This document shows positions 23,904-32,463 of a stretch of 64,000 nt of DNA, piece after piece. The notes beneath the pieces are model-generated. The model searched no databases, was not told the origin of the DNA, and saw only the letters and a program-made list of their open reading frames with translations. The DNA is taken from contig NZ_JAMXLX010000010.1 of assembly GCF_024055605.1 (NCBI RefSeq), positions 1 to 64,000 on the forward strand, in the 5' to 3' direction. The DNA is from Ciceribacter sichuanensis (GTDB taxonomy: Bacteria > Pseudomonadota > Alphaproteobacteria > Rhizobiales > Rhizobiaceae). Each line of letters begins with the position of its first letter. Within the stretch, counting starts at the first letter, position 1. A program made the translations under genes and the position numbers.

Positions 23904-24920
23904 TCACGCCACAGTGAGAACGATCTTGCCCTGAATGTTGCCGCGAGCGGCTCGCTCATGTGCTCGTGCAGCCTCTGCCAGGGCAAACGTACTGTCGATG
24001 ATAATGCGGATGGTGCCATCGTCGAGCAGGCGGGCGGCCTCGGTCAATTGTGCGCCGCTGGAACGGACCTGGGTTGTCGAAACCGTGATTCCCAGCCTTT
24101 CGGCTTCCTCGTGGCCGGTAAAACCCAGCGGGTAAACCGGGAACAGGGCGCCACCCCGCTTCAGGGTGTGAATGAAACGGCCTGTGCCCGGACCGCCCAC
24201 TGAATCGAGAACGAGGTCGACATCGCGCGCAATCTCATCTGCCGCCATTCGCGTGTAGTCGATGAACTGGTCGGCGCCCAAGTCGTGCATCAATCCTTCA
24301 TGCTTGCCCGATGCAACGGCGATGACGCGCGCGCCCTTCCACTTGGCGAGTTGCACGGCCAGATGCCCGACGCCGCCCCCGGCGCCGTTCACCAGAACGG
24401 TCTTGCCTTCCAGCCGGGGTGGAGCATGCCTGTACGATTGGAACGGATTGGGTTCGTCGTGACCCAACTCGATCAGGAACTGCCAGGCGGTGAGCAGCGA
24501 CATGGGAGCGCCCGCCGCATGAATATGATCGATGCCTAATGGTTTGCGCGCCAGTTCCGATGCGGGCACGCTGACATATTCGGCATAGGCCTTGCTGCCC
24601 TCCATCACATTGGCCGGGAATCGCACCATTGCGTAGACTTCATCGCCGATATTGAAATCCTCCACGCCGTCGGCGACCGCCTCGACAACGCCAGATACGT
24701 CCGATCCGAGTATGAGCGGAAAGGTGGGATTAGGCCGCCATTCGGGCGGAAGCGATCGATAGCCGTCCCGGAGATACCAGTCCGGCGGGTTCAGGCCGAC
24801 CGCGCAAACCCGGACCAGCACCTCGCCCGAACCTAGAACAGGCCGGGGAGCATCCTCATACCGCAGCACTTCGGGACCGCCGAACGCATACAGCCGAACG
24901 GCTTTCATAGTATCGATCAT
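23904..24920 (-). CDS. Zinc-free MDR-family NADPH:quinone oxidoreductase
   Basis: A 338-residue medium-chain reductase. N-terminal GroES-like domain (MKAVRLYAFGGPEVLRYEDAPRP), then a Rossmann domain with VLVNGAGGGVGHLAVQLAKWKGARVIA. The structural zinc cysteines of alcohol dehydrogenases are absent. It is divergent from a LysR regulator, a typical activator-target pair. ATG at 24908 is an alternative start; neither has a strong ribosome site. Confidence 0.9.
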   Translation of the reverse strand: MIDTMKAVRLYAFGGPEVLRYEDAPRPVLGSGEVLVRVCAVGLNPPDWYLRDGYRSLPPEWRPNPTFPLILGSDVSGVVEAVADGVEDFNIGDEVYAMVRFPANVMEGSKAYAEYVSVPASELARKPLGIDHIHAAGAPMSLLTAWQFLIELGHDEPNPFQSYRHAPPRLEGKTVLVNGAGGGVGHLAVQLAKWKGARVIAVASGKHEGLMHDLGADQFIDYTRMAADEIARDVDLVLDSVGGPGTGRFIHTLKRGGALFPVYPLGFTGHEEAERLGITVSTTQVRSSGAQLTEAARLLDDGTIRIIIDSTFALAEAARAHERAARGNIQGKIVLTVA

Positions 24921-25010
24921 CGCTTACTCCATCAGTTTCATTTCGTTTGAGGAGATATGACGAAGGACGCCTAGCTTGATAATGTCGTCAAAAATCGCTT
25001 TAGTAATGCC

Positions 25011-25958
25011 ATGAAGGAACAAATAGCGCTCGATCGACTGACGGGCCTGATCGCCTTTGCCCGTGCTGGGTCAATGGGGAGTTACACTGCCGCCGCCCGG
25101 TCGTTGGCGATTTCCCCCTCGGCCGTCAGCAAGAGCATCCAGCGGCTGGAGCAGAACCTGGGTGTCTCCCTCTTCACCCGTACAACCCGTTCGCTGAGGT
25201 TCACTCCTGAAGGTCGCGATCTGCATGAACGTGCCCTGCGATTGTTGAGCGCGGCGGAGGAAATCGAGCAGGCGGCAAAGTCCGCGCGCTCGGAACCATC
25301 GGGCACCCTGCGGGTCGCTGCATCGCTGCCCATCGGCATCCATATGATCGCTCCCACCCTCCCGGCATTTCGAGAGCGCTACCCCGAGGTCGTGGTCGAT
25401 CTGCGTCTGAGCGACCGGTTCATCGACATCATCGAGGAAGGGATGGACGTCGCCGTACGGATCGGCGACCTCGCTGACTCGCGACTTCTGTCACGCAAAT
25501 TGGCACCCCACATCTTCTGCTGTTTCGCGTCGCCGGACTATCTGACTGCGCGTGGCACTCCCTCGCATCCGAATGAACTGGAGGAACACGATACCGTAAG
25601 CCTCCGATATCAAAGCACCGGTCTTGTGATGCTCTGGCCTTTTCGCGCCGGTGACCGCGATATCGAGTTGGCACCGCAGTCCGGCATTATCGTGGACGCC
25701 AGTGAGGCGCACATTGCCGCGCTTGTCGCCGGCGGCGGCATCGGCATCAGTGCGGATTTCGTCGCGGCGCCCTATGTGGCGAGTGGAGAATTGGTGCCGG
25801 TGTTGTCCGACTATGCGGTCAAGCGGGACAATATCACAGCGGTCTGGCCGGAAAGCCGCCGCTCCAATCCGGCGGTACGCGCCTTTCTCACCCATTTGCA
25901 GCAGGCTTTTCAGGCGCGGATGCCCGCAACGGGACAGCCGTACATACCTACGGGATGA
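25011..25958 (+). CDS. LysR-family transcriptional regulator
   Basis: A 315-residue LysR protein. The HTH is at about 10-70 ([50 protein letters not shown]), followed by a periplasmic-binding-like effector domain. It is divergent from the quinone oxidoreductase gene, with 90 bp between the starts, and probably controls it in response to a quinone or aromatic compound. Confidence 0.92.
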   Translation: MKEQIALDRLTGLIAFARAGSMGSYTAAARSLAISPSAVSKSIQRLEQNLGVSLFTRTTRSLRFTPEGRDLHERALRLLSAAEEIEQAAKSARSEPSGTLRVAASLPIGIHMIAPTLPAFRERYPEVVVDLRLSDRFIDIIEEGMDVAVRIGDLADSRLLSRKLAPHIFCCFASPDYLTARGTPSHPNELEEHDTVSLRYQSTGLVMLWPFRAGDRDIELAPQSGIIVDASEAHIAALVAGGGIGISADFVAAPYVASGELVPVLSDYAVKRDNITAVWPESRRSNPAVRAFLTHLQQAFQARMPATGQPYIPTG

Positions 25959-26192
25959 AGGATGTTGTTCAGCGGTTGGGCGATGGCCGGAGCGCCATAA
26001 TTTCCGGCCATGGAGACGATGGCGAGGTCGAGGGCATTTACCAAGAAAAGCCGTTGTTCGCCTGTCGATCGCCGCGTTGACCGGCATGTCCCGGTCCTGC
26101 CAGCGGACGGTAAGGGCAAAGATTGGTGAGAGTGGGTCTTGGAATGAATCCGGGTCAGTGAGCCACGAGTTCGTAGAGCTGATTTTACACTA

Positions 26193-27244
26193 GAGCGCGT
26201 CCACTTTACTCGGGATCGTATCCGCAGGATATGAAGTAATTGGCGCATTCTTTCGGTTCGAACATGGTGACGACTTGGCCGACCGCATCCCAAAGAGCAT
26301 CGACGGTCCGCTCGGCCTTTGCGTGTAAGACCGCCTTCAGTTTTGCGAATGCCTTTTCGATAGGATTGAAGTCTGGGCTGTATGGCGGGAGGTAGAGCAG
26401 TCGGCATCCCACCGCTTCGACTGCACGGCGCGCACCTTCGGCTTTGTGCGCAGGCAGGTTGTCCATGACGACGATGTCGCCCGGTGCCAAGGTTGGAACG
26501 AGAACCTGCTCAAAATAGGCCAGAAACGCGATCCCGTTCATCGCGCCGTCGAGGACCATGGGTGCGGTCATGCCCGAAAGCCTGAGTGCTCCGGTGAATG
26601 TCGTCGTTTTCCAGTGTCCGTGCGGGATCGGGGAACGGCACCGCTCTCCGCAAATAGCCCGTCCGCGAAGCCGGGACATTTTTGTGCTCAGGCCTGTTTC
26701 ATCGATAAAGACGAGACGTGCCGGATTGAGATCGAGTTGTCCCTCGAACCAGTCCCGACGGCGCTTTAGAAGGTCGGGGCGCTCCTGCTCCAATGCATGT
26801 GCGGTCTTTTTTTGAATGTCCAGCCACGCTTTCGCAGCCAGACATCAAGCCCGCTGCGGCCAATGGAGACCGCCCGCTCTTCGGCCAGCCGCAGGACCAT
26901 CTCATTGAGCGTGACGTCCTTTGCCTCCTCTATCATACCGACGATGTAATCCTCGTGGGCATCAATCCGCGTGCCGCCACGTCGTCCCTGTTTCGCTGGC
27001 GTCATCTGCCCCTGCCGCGCACTGGCAATCCAGGCGATGGCTGTCGAAATGCCGATCCCAAATCGAGCCGCCGCCGAGCGCGCCGCCATACCATCACGGG
27101 ATGCAGCCAAGACGCGGCTACGAAGATCGTCGCTGAAAGCTCGAGTCATGTTCCCTCCGACCATATCAACAGTCGGAGCAAGCGAATCAAGTTTTCGTCA
27201 GCAAAGGAATCCTCAAAACGATTCCGCGTTCAATGGATGTGCTC
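26193..27244 (-). mobile_element. IS630-family insertion sequence
   Basis: About 1052 bp bounded by imperfect inverted repeats. The left end is GAGCGCGTCCACTTTACTCG.. (26193 onward). The reverse complement of the right end is GAGCACATCCATTGAACGCG.. (27244 inward). They share GAGC.C.TCCA.T..AC.CGG.ATCG. The left flank has the TA dinucleotide expected for IS630 targets at 26191-26192, but the right flank has CA, so the target duplication is imperfect. It lies between the LysR gene and the IS3 fragment. Confidence 0.75.
26206..27149 (-). CDS. IS630 transposase, two frames joined by -1 slippage
   Basis: The first frame (ATG 27149, GGAGGGA upstream) encodes the HTH part, [20 protein letters not shown].., up to RKRGWTFKK. 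The second frame carries a complete DDE catalytic core: [18 protein letters not shown] and FNPIEKAF. The frames meet at a run of seven A (minus strand; plus-strand T7 at 26807-26813). A -1 slip there gives [14 protein letters not shown], restoring the family sequence. Programmed frameshifting at A-runs is known in IS elements. Without slippage, translation stops at 26766. The element could be active. Confidence 0.85.
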
Positions 27245-27354
27245 CAGCGGTATCATAGGGATTGCCTCTGCGGCCCATTGACCTAACCAGATCACCGCCG
27301 GCCAGCGCATCCCGACAAAGCTGGGCAGAGCATATTGTGAGCCGCGGTATACTT

Positions 27355-27500
27355 GTGCGCCCAAATTCGGATCAGGTTGCGCGACACGTCGTGGCGTTTG
27401 GCCGGACCATGCAGCGTCTCGCCCGCGATAAACTCCTGCGCGACCTCCCGTTTGAACTCGATACCGTGACGACGATGTCTTGCTACGGGCTCCACTTTCG
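27355..27500 (-). mobile_element. IS3-type transposase OrfA fragment
   Basis: Minus strand encodes VEPVARHRRHGIEFKREVAQ, then EFIAGETLHGPAKRHDVSRNLIRIW, the conserved N-terminal part of an IS3-type OrfA. Similarity is lost on both sides and no OrfB is present. It differs in sequence from the IS3 fragments at 1-60 and 7406-7633, so it is a third element type. It lies just 3' of the carbohydrate ABC ATPase gene, which is intact. Confidence 0.65.
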
Positions 27501-27620
27501 GAAACCCGACAAACCTGGTCAATTCATCAAGCCTGTCTGTCCACCCTCGGGGACGCAGTCCATATCGGCGCACAATATTTGCATGCCGAAACACACCGCC
27601 AAATCCGGTTCGATCCAGGT

Positions 27621-28712
27621 TCAGGACGGTCGATGTGCCATGGTGCGGCCTGTGGCTGCGTCAAAAACATGCAAGGCGTCGACATCGAGTGAAAATACGC
27701 ATTGGCTTTCGGGTTGGACAGAGGCGTTGGCCGGCAGGCAGGCGGTAATGGAACGGTTTGCCACCTGTGCCGTGACCACCTTTTCGGGCCCGGTAAGTTC
27801 AACCACGGAAACTCGCGTAGGTAGAGAAACTAGGCCTGGCGCGTCGGAAGAGACCTTCAGGGCTTCCGGACGAATTCCGAGCCTCACGGCGTGACCTTCG
27901 CTAATAGCGCTCCCGAAGCGGGCGGGAAGCGGGATTATCTCCTCGAGGCCTTCGATCCGCAGACCGCCGTTTACAGCGATCGCATCGAGTATGTTCATTG
28001 GCGGCGAACCGACGAACCCCGCGACGTAGAGCGTTTCTGGCTGGTTGTAGATTTCTTCCGGGGTACCGAGTTGTTCGATGCGCCCGTCCTTCATGACGGC
28101 GATCCGCGTGGCGAGCGTCATAGCTTCGATCTGATCGTGTGTGACGTAAACGACCGTGGTTTTCAGCATCTGGTGCAGACGCTTGATCTCCGTGCGCATT
28201 TCCATGCGCAGTTTCGCATCGAGATTGGACAGGGGTTCATCGAAGAGGAATACGCGGGGATTGCGCACCAGCGCTCGACCGATGGCCACACGCTGACGCT
28301 GGCCTCCGGAAAGCTGCGCCGGTTTGCGGTCGAGAAGATTCTCGATCTGCAGAAGTTTCGCTGTTTCCAGCACCGCCTTTTCGCGCTCGCTTGCCGGCGT
28401 CTTGCGCATTTCCAGCCCAAATCCGATGTTACGCGCGACGCTCATGTTCGGATAGAGCGCGTAGGACTGGAACACCATGGCAATGTCGCGGTCCTTGGGG
28501 TGGGCCGACAGGATGGAGCGTCCATCGATCGTCACGTCTCCGGCTGTGGGTTCGGCAAGGCCGGCGATGATGCTGAGAAGTGTGGACTTGCCGCAGCCAG
28601 ACGATCCCAGGAGAACGAGGAATTCCCCGCTCTCAAGCGCGATGTCTATACCCTTCAATGTCTGCAAGTCGCCGTACTGCTTGCGAATTCCCCGGATTTC
28701 GAGTGCACTCAT
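27621..28712 (-). CDS. Carbohydrate ABC importer ATP-binding protein (UgpC/MalK type)
   Basis: A 363-residue ATPase. Walker A GSSGCGKST, Q-loop MVFQSYALYPNMSV, signature LSGGQRQRVAIGRAL, Walker B RVFLFDEPLSNLDAKLR and H-loop YVTHDQIEAMTL are all present. A C-terminal regulatory TOBE-like domain follows (residues 240-363). It overlaps the PfkB gene by four bases (ATGA) as the last gene of the operon. It energises the two permeases encoded upstream. Confidence 0.93.
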   Translation of the reverse strand: MSALEIRGIRKQYGDLQTLKGIDIALESGEFLVLLGSSGCGKSTLLSIIAGLAEPTAGDVTIDGRSILSAHPKDRDIAMVFQSYALYPNMSVARNIGFGLEMRKTPASEREKAVLETAKLLQIENLLDRKPAQLSGGQRQRVAIGRALVRNPRVFLFDEPLSNLDAKLRMEMRTEIKRLHQMLKTTVVYVTHDQIEAMTLATRIAVMKDGRIEQLGTPEEIYNQPETLYVAGFVGSPPMNILDAIAVNGGLRIEGLEEIIPLPARFGSAISEGHAVRLGIRPEALKVSSDAPGLVSLPTRVSVVELTGPEKVVTAQVANRSITACLPANASVQPESQCVFSLDVDALHVFDAATGRTMAHRPS

Positions 28713-29644
28713 GGTCTGTTATCCTGAAGTATGGCTGACGGAAGATCGCCGTAACTGCGAGGCAAGGTTGAGATTGCCTCTGTAGCGACGGCAACGCCGG
28801 TCGAAAGACAGGTTTTGAGTGGCAGGCCAGCTGCCAGCGCCGCAAGAAAGGCAGCGTTGAAGACGTCACCGGCACCGATCGTGTCAACGACCGTAACCGC
28901 CCGCGCTTCCGCGCCAATGACAGTGCCGGATGGATCGAGAACCGTTGCCCCATCGGCGCCGCGCTTCACGATAACGATGGCATCGTCAGGCATGATGGTT
29001 TTCAGCTTCCGCCCGGCTTCGACCGGGTCCGAAATACCGGTGAGCGTTGTGGTCTCGATTTCGTTGAAGAGCGCAAGGCGGCAGCGCCGCAGCCAGTTCG
29101 TTGTCCGGCGCTTGTTGTCCTCATTCCAGCCTTCCATGGGCCAGCCCGTATCGAGAGCGACAGCGATATCGTGGGCATCCGCCCAGTCGAAAAGACGGTC
29201 GTATTCTTCCGCGAGCGCATCCATCAGGAATGCGCCCGACAACAGCATATATCCGCCCCGCAAGGACTCTCCGTCGAGTATGTCGAATACGGAAGCGAGG
29301 CGAAACACCGGCAGATGCCCGCGAGTGGTGAAGAAGGTCCGCTCTCCGTCAGGATGCGTGATGCCGATTGAGAGGGTCGTTCCGGTCTGTTCGACCGGCC
29401 ATGCCTTCGCCTTTTCGCCAAAGCTCTGCAGCAACCATGTTCCGAACTGATCATTTCCGACGCTTGCGGCGACGCAATAGTCCACGCCGAGCGCGTCCCA
29501 TACGAGCGCATTGTTGCCGGCGCAGCCACCAACCCGGAGTTCGTAATGATCCACGATGATTTCCGTGCCCACTTTGGGCCAAGGGGCTGCGGGACCGAGA
29601 ATGAGATCGACATTGACGTTGCCGATGGCGGCAAGTGGACGCAT
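28709..29644 (-). CDS. PfkB-family sugar kinase
   Basis: A 311-residue ribokinase-fold kinase. N-terminal MRPLAAIGNVNVDLILG.. and the C-terminal signature TVVDTIGAGDVFNAAFLAALAAG (catalytic Asp in GAGD) are clear. It begins 5 bp downstream of the SIS gene. With an SIS partner and a MalFG-type importer, the set resembles fructosamine (Frl) or amino-sugar catabolic operons, in which the kinase phosphorylates the imported sugar at C6. The exact substrate is an inference. Confidence 0.9.
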   Translation of the reverse strand: MRPLAAIGNVNVDLILGPAAPWPKVGTEIIVDHYELRVGGCAGNNALVWDALGVDYCVAASVGNDQFGTWLLQSFGEKAKAWPVEQTGTTLSIGITHPDGERTFFTTRGHLPVFRLASVFDILDGESLRGGYMLLSGAFLMDALAEEYDRLFDWADAHDIAVALDTGWPMEGWNEDNKRRTTNWLRRCRLALFNEIETTTLTGISDPVEAGRKLKTIMPDDAIVIVKRGADGATVLDPSGTVIGAEARAVTVVDTIGAGDVFNAAFLAALAAGLPLKTCLSTGVAVATEAISTLPRSYGDLPSAILQDNRP

Positions 29645-29649
29645 TCGGT

Positions 29650-30666
29650 TTACTCGCTGCGGGTGATTTTGGAGGAACGCAAGGGGGTTCCTGCATTCGG
29701 GGTGCGCGCGTCGGCGAAAGCCACCATGAAGCTCTGCGCGACCGGCAGCATCGCGAGGATCGCCGTCATCCCGTTGGCTGGTGGGAATGCGACGGTCTTG
29801 ACGCCTTCAATCGGGGGAAGGCCCGATGCGTCGAAGACGATGACGGGCGAGCCCGCCTCGGCGGCGGAGGTTGCCATGGCTGCGACGAGTGGCGCTGTAG
29901 CGTCATCCGCGCGGAAGAGGACCACGCCAACTTTCGGGCCGAGCATTTCCATGGGGCCGTGACGAAGCTGTCCGCCTTCGAGAGAGAAGCAGGGCATTCG
30001 CGACAACTCGGTCAGGCCAAGCGCGATCGCTTCGGCAAGCCCCTGCAACCGCCGCCCCGATGTGACGATCACGTCGATATCGGCGAAGCTTGCCAGAGCC
30101 GCATCGATGTCCGGTGTCTGCGGTGTCTTGAGCGCCTGCAGTGCCGAGGAAGGATCGAGGCCGAGCCCAGCAAGAATGGCGAGATGCAGGGCGAAGGTAA
30201 TCGTCAGGCTGCGGGTCGCGGCGAAGGCCAGTTCGGTTCCCCCGAGCCCTACCAGGGATGTGGTGGAACGGGCGAGGGAGGAACTGCCTTCCATCGTGAG
30301 GCCGAAGGTGTCCGGTGTCCCGCCGGTCTCAGAAAACCAGCGTATGACTTCGGCGCTTTCGCCGGATTGGGACGTGACGAGAATGGTCCTGCCGGCGAGC
30401 GGCAACGGTTGGCCAAGCTGCTCAGATAATGGCAGTGCCACGGCTTCAATGCCGAGCGACCGGTAAAGCGGCTCCACGGCGCGGCTGACGGCATGGGAGC
30501 CGCCCATGCCAAGAAGCAAGAGGCGCCCGGTGGCCTTCAACGAGGCCGCGATCTTTCGGCCTGCTTCCGCATTCGCCTCGAATGAGGCAAGAGCGTCGGC
30601 ATGCTGTCGAGCCATCTCGCGGTCGATTGCAACAAGCCCCGCCGGCCGATTGGAAATATCTGTCAT
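29650..30666 (-). CDS. SIS-domain sugar isomerase/deglycase
   Basis: A 338-residue protein with two SIS domains. The first has GRLLLLGMGGSHAVSRAVEPLYRSL and the phosphosugar-binding Ser cluster SQSGESAEVIRW; the second has TSGRRLQGLAEAIALGLTELSRM and EGGQLRHGPMEML. The second block resembles the GlmS isomerase half (fructose-6-phosphate-type binding), without a glutaminase domain. Candidates: fructosamine-6-phosphate deglycase (FrlB-like) or an AgaS-like deaminase/isomerase. ATG 30666 is preferred over the TTG at 30672. It starts two bases after the permease stop. Confidence 0.85.
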   Translation of the reverse strand: MTDISNRPAGLVAIDREMARQHADALASFEANAEAGRKIAASLKATGRLLLLGMGGSHAVSRAVEPLYRSLGIEAVALPLSEQLGQPLPLAGRTILVTSQSGESAEVIRWFSETGGTPDTFGLTMEGSSSLARSTTSLVGLGGTELAFAATRSLTITFALHLAILAGLGLDPSSALQALKTPQTPDIDAALASFADIDVIVTSGRRLQGLAEAIALGLTELSRMPCFSLEGGQLRHGPMEMLGPKVGVVLFRADDATAPLVAAMATSAAEAGSPVIVFDASGLPPIEGVKTVAFPPANGMTAILAMLPVAQSFMVAFADARTPNAGTPLRSSKITRSE

Positions 30667-30668
30667 GT

Positions 30669-31514
30669 TCAACCTTTAACGCCGCCACTGGTAAGCCCCG
30701 AAATCAGGGCTCGTTGCATGAGAAGGCCGATCAGCACGGGCGGTAGGGCGGCAATGACACCGGCCGTTGCGATCAATCCGTAGTCGGAGACACGGCCGCC
30801 GGCGAGATCCGCGATGGCGACGGTGAGGGTTTTGGCGCGCATGTCGGAGGTGAAGAGCAGCGCGTAGAAGAATTCGTCCCAGGCCAGCAGAAAGGCGAAA
30901 AGAGCGGATGTGGCGAGAACCGGGGCAGCAAGGGGCAACGTGATGAGCCGCAGTATCTGGTCAAGACGCGCGCCATCCATCATCGCTGCGCTTTCGATCT
31001 CACGCGGGATGGAATCGAAGCCCGACTTCAGAAGCCATGTGGTGAAGGGCGCAAGAATCGTCAGATAGATCAACGCCAACCCGAACACGGAGTTCAGCAG
31101 GCCCAGGGCCGCCAAGGCCATGTAGAGCGGGACCGACAGCGCGACCGGCGGCAACATGTAGGTGGCGATGACCGCGTGCAGCGACCAGGACACGGAAGGC
31201 GTACGCGATACCGCCCAGGCGGCGGGAACCGCAATCGCCATGGCCGCGATCGTGGCAAGGCCAGATACCATCAGACTGTTGACAAGCGCTGCCGTGAAGG
31301 CTGCACCTGCGCTGTTCGTTACAGGCGTCAGGAGTGTGGCATAACGCGACAGGTCGATCGTATCAGGCCACCAGTGCAACGGCCGTGCGGAAAGGTCGGC
31401 CGAAGAGGAAATGCTCATGATGAAGAGCCAGGCGATCGGTGCCAGAATCACGGCAGCAAGCAGCAAGGCCGCACAATGGACAAAGATCGAGAAGGCGCGG
31501 CTTTGTCTTTCCAT
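30669..31514 (-). CDS. Carbohydrate ABC importer permease (MalG type)
   Basis: A 281-residue permease with six membrane helices and the EAA loop (PREIESAAMMDGARLDQILRLITLPLAAP). The start ATG at 31514 overlaps the previous permease stop (ATGA). The longer open frame is a read-through of that gene and is not used. Confidence 0.92.
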   Translation of the reverse strand: MERQSRAFSIFVHCAALLLAAVILAPIAWLFIMSISSSADLSARPLHWWPDTIDLSRYATLLTPVTNSAGAAFTAALVNSLMVSGLATIAAMAIAVPAAWAVSRTPSVSWSLHAVIATYMLPPVALSVPLYMALAALGLLNSVFGLALIYLTILAPFTTWLLKSGFDSIPREIESAAMMDGARLDQILRLITLPLAAPVLATSALFAFLLAWDEFFYALLFTSDMRAKTLTVAIADLAGGRVSDYGLIATAGVIAALPPVLIGLLMQRALISGLTSGGVKG

Positions 31515-32398
31515 CACGCCGCTCCCGCAGTTTTGCGCACCAGGGTGCCATAGACGATGGCGAGCAATGTCACGATCAGGGTGACGATGAGCGCCAGCGA
31601 TGCACCTGATCCTGCTCTTTGGAATGAAAAGGCTTCCTGATAGACGAGGATGGACAGCGTCCGGGTGCTGTTGGCCGGCCCGCCGCGTGTCATGATCCAT
31701 ATGATGTCGAAGACCTTGAAAGCTTCTATGGTTCGCAGAACCAGAGCCACCAGAAGCGGGCCGACGAGATAGGGAAGTGTTACGTGGCGGAAACGGTTGA
31801 ATGCGCCGGCACCGTCGACAAGCGCCGCTGCAGTGATATCGCGCGGTACAGCCTGCAAGGCGGCAAGTGCGATGAGCGCCACAAGCGGAAAATTCTTCCA
31901 GCAGTCAGCGACAATGAGCGCGGCAAGCGCCAGCCCGGGTTCGCCCAGCCAGGAACGATAGGCGTCAAGCAGGCCGATCTGGGTCAGTGCTGCGTTGAGC
32001 GCACCGTATTCCGGATTGTAGATGAGGCGCCATAACGTGGCGTTGACCACCGTTGGTAGCGCCCAGGGCAGAATGAGAAGGGCGCGCAGGACAGTTCGTC
32101 CATGGAATGGCTGATTGAGTAACAGGGCCGTCAGCACGCCAAGAACCATCTCCACGGCTACAGATATGACGGCAAAGAATGTCGTGGTAACAAGTGCCCG
32201 TTGGAAACCGGCGTTCCCGATCAACTTGGCATAGTTGGCGAAGCCTACAAATGTTCCCTCGGTGCCGACCAGCTTGGCGTCGGTAAGAGACAACCGAACG
32301 GTATCGAACAGAGGCCAGCCGATCACGGCGGTCATTACTACAAGCAATGGCAGCATGAGCAGCCATGCCCGAGTTGTCATCCATGTGCCCGGCATCAT
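31514..32398 (-). CDS. Carbohydrate ABC importer permease (MalF type)
   Basis: A 294-residue permease with six helices and the EAA motif (PRDITAAALVDGAGAFNRFRHVTLPYL). The N-terminus is short, as in MalF homologues without the extra periplasmic loop. It starts 65 bp after the binding-protein stop, with a strong hairpin between them. Alternative starts at 32395 and 32380 are in frame. Confidence 0.92.
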   Translation of the reverse strand: MMPGTWMTTRAWLLMLPLLVVMTAVIGWPLFDTVRLSLTDAKLVGTEGTFVGFANYAKLIGNAGFQRALVTTTFFAVISVAVEMVLGVLTALLLNQPFHGRTVLRALLILPWALPTVVNATLWRLIYNPEYGALNAALTQIGLLDAYRSWLGEPGLALAALIVADCWKNFPLVALIALAALQAVPRDITAAALVDGAGAFNRFRHVTLPYLVGPLLVALVLRTIEAFKVFDIIWIMTRGGPANSTRTLSILVYQEAFSFQRAGSGASLALIVTLIVTLLAIVYGTLVRKTAGAA

Positions 32399-32421
32399 GC
32401 AGTTCCTTGATCAGGGAGGAG

Positions 32422-32454
32422 TTTCCGTCACCATCCCTGGGATGGTGACGGAAA
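32422..32454 (-). terminator. Intra-operon hairpin after the binding-protein gene
   Basis: A perfect 14-bp stem, TTTCCGTCACCATC / GATGGTGACGGAAA, with a five-base loop. It lies between the solute-binding protein and the first permease. Such hairpins commonly stabilise the abundant binding-protein message or attenuate the distal genes. Confidence 0.7.
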
Positions 32455-32463
32455 GCGGTCGGA

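Noticed and set aside
25959-26192. Coding remnant between LysR and IS630 (minus strand, containing LVNALDLAIVSMAGNYGAP..)
   Set aside because: A short open stretch is present, but no family was recognised and no start signal exists; too weak to list as a gene.
27262-27894. Plus-strand open frame (210 codons) over the IS3 fragment and ABC ATPase 3' end
   Set aside because: Antisense to the recognised transposase fragment and ATPase; no domain.
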